Below are positions 60,688 to 64,000 of a stretch of DNA of 64,000 nt, one piece after another (within the stretch, counting starts at the first letter, position 1; every line of letters begins with the position of its first letter). Source of the stretch: Gemmatimonadaceae bacterium (GTDB lineage Bacteria > Latescibacterota > UBA2968 > UBA8231); assembly GCA_026706075.1 (NCBI GenBank), contig JAPOZM010000087.1, positions 1 through 64,000 on the forward strand, read 5' to 3'. The notes below the pieces were generated by a model. That model did no database searches. It saw only the letters and a program-made list of their open reading frames with translations, and had not been told where the DNA came from. The translations under genes were made by a program, and so were the position numbers.

Positions 60688-63600
60688 TCACCGGATCAGC
60701 ATGCAGCGCCGGGTCTCGGCCAGATCACCCGTGGTGAGGCGGTAGAAGTAGACGCCGCTGGAGACCGGGGACCCGCGGTCGTCGGTGCCCGTCCAGCGCA
60801 CCTTGTGCAGACCCTGGGGGCGCCGCTCGTCGAGGAGGCGGCGGACCCGCTGCCCGAGGAGGTTGTAGACGTCGATCTTCACCCGGCCGGGGGCCTCCAG
60901 CCGGAAGGGGATGACCGTGCCCGCGTTGAAGGGGTTGGGATAGCTCGGCATCAGCTCCGAAGTGCGCGGCACACTGGAATCCAGGGCCACCGACGTCGAC
61001 GGGTTCTCCATGGAGAACAGCCCCGCGCTCGTGGCCACGTAGAGGGTTGACGGGTCGAGAGGGTCGACGGCCACGTCGTTGATCCAGGGGACCCCCGGAT
61101 AGCCCCCGTCGAGGGGCCGCCAGGTCTCTCCGCGGTCGGGGCTGTGATACAGCTCGCGGCCGGCGGCCAGGTAGAGGGCGTCGGCCTCGGTCGGATGGCC
61201 GCGGAGGCGCGCCTGCCTCCACGAGCCCCGCCGGGGTTCCAGGACCCGGCGCCAGGTCCGTCCCCCGTCGCCGGAGACATAGCACCCCGCCTCAGCGGCC
61301 GCGTAGAGGACGCCGGCCTCGTGCGGATGCTGTGCCAGGTCCAGGCCCGAGGCCCCGGCCTCGAGATGGCCGGCCACCCTCCAGTCCCGGCCGGAGGTGT
61401 GTCCCACCCAGACGGAGTCGCCGAAGACGACCATCAGCGAGTCCCGCGGGCTCAGCAGGGCCCCGCCCGCCAGGGCGTTTGCGCGTTCCCAGCGCGGGAG
61501 ATCCCTGAACGGACCGATCCTCTCCCAGCTCTCGCCGTGGTCCTCGCTTCGCCACACACCCGCGCCCGCCAGGAAGTACTCGCCTTCTCTGCGCGTGTGG
61601 GGGATGTACGTGGCATGGGGAGGGACCCGGGGGTAGTAGTAGTAGTCGCCGATGTCCATGGCCTCCCAGCTGGCGCCACCGGTAGTGCTCCGCTGGAAGA
61701 ACTGCAGGAAGGACCAGCCGTCGAACGCGCCGTCCCCCCAGACCGGGTAGGCCTCCACGCCGTGAGCCAGGAGCAGACCCTCCACCGCGGGATCCTCCTC
61801 GATCACGCCGAACATTGACCAGGCCCAGGCCCTGGACGTCTGCCCGGCCCAAATCCAGGTCGCGCCGTCGTTCCTGTAGATTCCGATGGACCGCATCCCG
61901 TGTTCCGCCGACCACGCGGTGGACATGCCGAGGCGCCCTGCCTCATCGAACCACAACGTCCAGGCCGGCGCCGGCGCCTCGACCCGGACCGGCCCCGCCG
62001 TGCGGCCCTGATCTCTCGAGACGAACACCCCCCACCGGGTCTGGACGAGAAGGTCGGATGGGTGGGTGGCATCGGCGCTCACGCTCTCGATCCCGATCCC
62101 GATGTACTCCGGCGGGGTCATGTCCCAGGAGGCGCCGCCGTCCTCGCTGCGGTGCACGCGGTGGACGCCGTGGGTGTAGACCAGGCCGGGTGCAGATGCG
62201 GAGACGGCCAGCCCCTCGACGTGACCGCCGACCGCTCCCCGGAGCTCCCACGGCCCGCCCTCGTCCGGGCTGTGGTAGAGCGTGCTCCCGTCGACGAAGT
62301 AGAAGCCTCCCGGAGTCCACGGGTCCGCGGCAAAGGCATCGGGGTAGGCCAGGAAGCCGCCGACGGGGTAGGTGCCGAGGTGGCCGACCCTCCAGAGACT
62401 CGAGTCGGCCCGGGCGTCGGCCGCCCAGGCGTAGGTCCGGTCCGGGTCCGCCGGATGGGAAGAGGCCCACAGGGCGTCGGGCACGGGGTAGTCCGTCCAG
62501 CTCCGGCCGCCGTCCTCGCTCAGGAATACCGCCTCCGGCGCCAGGCCGTAGAGCCTCCCGGGAAGATGGAGATCGGCGTGCGCCGCGTACACGCCTTCGG
62601 GCACCGGGACGGGGGTCCAGGTGCCGCCGCCGTCACGGGTGACCAGGGCGCCGCCGAAGGGGGTGGAGGCGCCGCCGAAGCGCGTGCCGAAGGAGTGCCC
62701 GTTCTCGATGACGTAGGCGATCCGGGGGTCCTCGGGATCGCCGAAGATGACGCTGGGGCCGGCGTCCCCTGAGAGCATGAGGGCCGTGGGCTTCCAGGAC
62801 CTCCCGCGGTCGTCGGAGCGCCAGACCCGCGAGTCCGTCAGGCCGTACCAGACCGTGGGACCGGCATGGATCCGGCGCATGGCGGCCTGCACGACGGTGT
62901 CCGGTCCAGCCACCCGCCAGTCCCCGGCCGGTACAGGCCCGGGCGGCACACTTCCGGGCGGCACATGCCCGGGCGGGACCTCGGACGATTCGACGATCCG
63001 GATGGACAAGGGAGCGCTCAACCCGAGGTTGCCCTGCTCGTCCTCGACGACGACGGCGACGGAGTACGAAGCGACGGGGCCCTTCCACTCGGCCTCGTAC
63101 ACGTCCTCCCGCTCGGCCATGGGCACCTCGGCGGCCAGGCTGGAATCGGGCAGGGAGTGGATCCTGGCCGCCGCTCCGGCAATGCGGCTTCCGTCGAGGA
63201 TCCAGCGGCGGTGCACCCGCACTCTGAACCCTCCCTCCACGGGGGAGACACGTGCGCCGGTCACCCGGGGCGGGGTCAGGTCGCGGGACCGGGTGACCTG
63301 GAAGGTCGCCGTGTCCGTCCACACCTGGAAGGGGGTGCGCACCTCCAGGGCGAAGTCGACCTCCCGTCCGGCGGCTTCACTCAGGGCGAGGAACTCCGGC
63401 GTGCGGGAACTCCGGGCGCCCTGGGCGCCATCGGCGCGGAACTCGACGGTGCCGGCAGACACCCTGCGGATACCGGCGCTCCCGCTGGACAGGTACCACT
63501 TCAGGCCGGAGAGCAGCGCGGGGGCGGTCGAGGGCAGCTCCAGATCGAGATGGAAGAACGCCCCGGGGTCGATGCCGCCGGTTCCGCCCGGGTCGCGCAG

Positions 63601-64000
63601 GCGCCACCGCAGGCCTTCCTGCCGCGCGCTGATCAGGGGGATCTCGAGCTGGTGCCGGCCGATGGTGTCGCCGCCGGCCTCGGCGGTCAGACGCAGCCGG
63701 GCCACCCGGGAGGAGGAGAAGTCGGTGGAGGCCCGCAGCCGCGGCGGCTCGGCGAGGGCGCCGCCGAGGATGCGTTCGTCGGGCGGCAGGTCGGGCAGGG
63801 GCAGGCGGTTCGGGGTCACCGTCACCAGATCGTCAAGGGGCTCCAGCGACAGGGTCCCCCCAAGGGCCGGAAGTCCGCCCCGGTTCACCAGGTCGAGACG
63901 CAGCGCCCCTTCCTCGCCGGCCACGAGCAGGCCGTCCCCCGTCTCATCCTGCACCCTCAGGCTTTCGAACTCGATGCGCGGACCCTCGATCTCGACCCGG
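60688..64000 (-). CDS. large exported BNR/Asp-box protein with C-terminal sorting-type domain, 5' end beyond window
   Basis: At least 1104 residues; the frame is open to the window edge and the signal peptide lies outside. It begins with beta-sandwich-like segments typical of cell-surface domains. A Pro-rich linker ('VPPGHVPPGSVPPGPVPAG') follows. Then about ten Asp-box blades occur ('SDDRGRSW', 'SEDGGRSW', 'SEDGGASW', 'SEDHGESW', 'SGDGGRTW', 'SPDRGETW' and others), as in YCF48/sortilin-like 10-bladed propellers. The C-terminus is 'YPNPFNAGTVIPFRL' plus 'NLLGQRVRRLLDERR' and 'GVYFYRLTTG'. No sialidase arginine motif was seen, so binding rather than catalysis is likely. Confidence 0.87.
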   Translation of the reverse strand, partial: RVEIEGPRIEFESLRVQDETGDGLLVAGEEGALRLDLVNRGGLPALGGTLSLEPLDDLVTVTPNRLPLPDLPPDERILGGALAEPPRLRASTDFSSSRVARLRLTAEAGGDTIGRHQLEIPLISARQEGLRWRLRDPGGTGGIDPGAFFHLDLELPSTAPALLSGLKWYLSSGSAGIRRVSAGTVEFRADGAQGARSSRTPEFLALSEAAGREVDFALEVRTPFQVWTDTATFQVTRSRDLTPPRVTGARVSPVEGGFRVRVHRRWILDGSRIAGAAARIHSLPDSSLAAEVPMAEREDVYEAEWKGPVASYSVAVVVEDEQGNLGLSAPLSIRIVESSEVPPGHVPPGSVPPGPVPAGDWRVAGPDTVVQAAMRRIHAGPTVWYGLTDSRVWRSDDRGRSWKPTALMLSGDAGPSVIFGDPEDPRIAYVIENGHSFGTRFGGASTPFGGALVTRDGGGTWTPVPVPEGVYAAHADLHLPGRLYGLAPEAVFLSEDGGRSWTDYPVPDALWASSHPADPDRTYAWAADARADSSLWRVGHLGTYPVGGFLAYPDAFAADPWTPGGFYFVDGSTLYHSPDEGGPWELRGAVGGHVEGLAVSASAPGLVYTHGVHRVHRSEDGGASWDMTPPEYIGIGIESVSADATHPSDLLVQTRWGVFVSRDQGRTAGPVRVEAPAPAWTLWFDEAGRLGMSTAWSAEHGMRSIGIYRNDGATWIWAGQTSRAWAWSMFGVIEEDPAVEGLLLAHGVEAYPVWGDGAFDGWSFLQFFQRSTTGGASWEAMDIGDYYYYPRVPPHATYIPHTRREGEYFLAGAGVWRSEDHGESWERIGPFRDLPRWERANALAGGALLSPRDSLMVVFGDSVWVGHTSGRDWRVAGHLEAGASGLDLAQHPHEAGVLYAAAEAGCYVSGDGGRTWRRVLEPRRGSWRQARLRGHPTEADALYLAAGRELYHSPDRGETWRPLDGGYPGVPWINDVAVDPLDPSTLYVATSAGLFSMENPSTSVALDSSVPRTSELMPSYPNPFNAGTVIPFRLEAPGRVKIDVYNLLGQRVRRLLDERRPQGLHKVRWTGTDDRGSPVSSGVYFYRLTTGDLAETRRCMLIR

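Overview
This window is high-GC bacterial DNA (about 70%) from a Gram-negative (two-membrane) organism. The outer-membrane markers are a TonB-dependent receptor, a patatin-type surface protein and a peptidase/beta-barrel fusion. Five long exported proteins share a FlgD-like 'PNPFN...IPY' domain, usually C-terminal, which is typical of the FCB superphylum. Together with PhyH dioxygenase, sulfatase, DUF6807, class III aminotransferase and sugar-isomerase genes, this suggests a Latescibacterota-like or related uncultured lineage. The lineage is an inference; there is no rRNA or tRNA in the window.

Layout. 1-8.3 kb: the end of a minus-strand group with two tiny membrane proteins and a methyltransferase start; threonine aldolase and an FKBP lipoprotein on plus; a coupled minus operon (isomerase, aminotransferase, 5'-3' exonuclease); a tiny coiled-coil/membrane pair; comM; and a frameshifted FxLYD-like lipoprotein. 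8.6-14 kb: a 16-repeat LRR surface protein, then an ECF sigma operon with an unusual 'IGNVG' repeat protein, and a lone short HicB. 14-24 kb: accessory catabolic genes (two DHDPS-like aldolases, sulfatase, two aldo/keto reductases, serine hydrolase), a type Vd-like patatin and a LacI regulator. 24-29 kb: a 1-kb gene-poor stretch with three ATCGTTTGCA motifs (likely LacI-family operators), then a coupled operon of PhyH, DUF3347 lipoprotein, isomerase, DUF6807 and FAH-family genes. 29-36 kb: a 12-blade YWTD surface protein, exonuclease III, ribokinase, a second class III aminotransferase and a DUF4143 ATPase. 36-44.5 kb: an FAD oxidoreductase, a three-gene ABC-2 exporter, a metallopeptidase/propeller/barrel fusion and a coupled sialidase.

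44.5-60 kb: a lower-GC plant-type LRR gene, then a cobalamin-salvage locus. A B12 riboswitch leads into btuB, a beta-propeller surface protein in the position of BtuG, a PduO adenosyltransferase and a BtuF-like binding protein. A Fic gene on the opposite strand interrupts the locus. It then resumes with btuC, btuD, a second binding protein, cbiZ and cbiB. Together these capture corrinoids at the surface, import and adenosylate them, and rework the side chain. No de novo corrin-ring genes are present. 59.8-64 kb: a FitAB-type toxin-antitoxin pair whose toxin has lost one base, and a large BNR/Asp-box exported protein running off the end.

The most interesting items are: the B12 riboswitch whose terminator hairpin lies inside the first codons of btuB; the BtuG-like propeller with a sorting-type tail; the sigma/IGNVG operon; the peptidase-propeller-barrel plus sialidase pair; and the LacI operator cluster.
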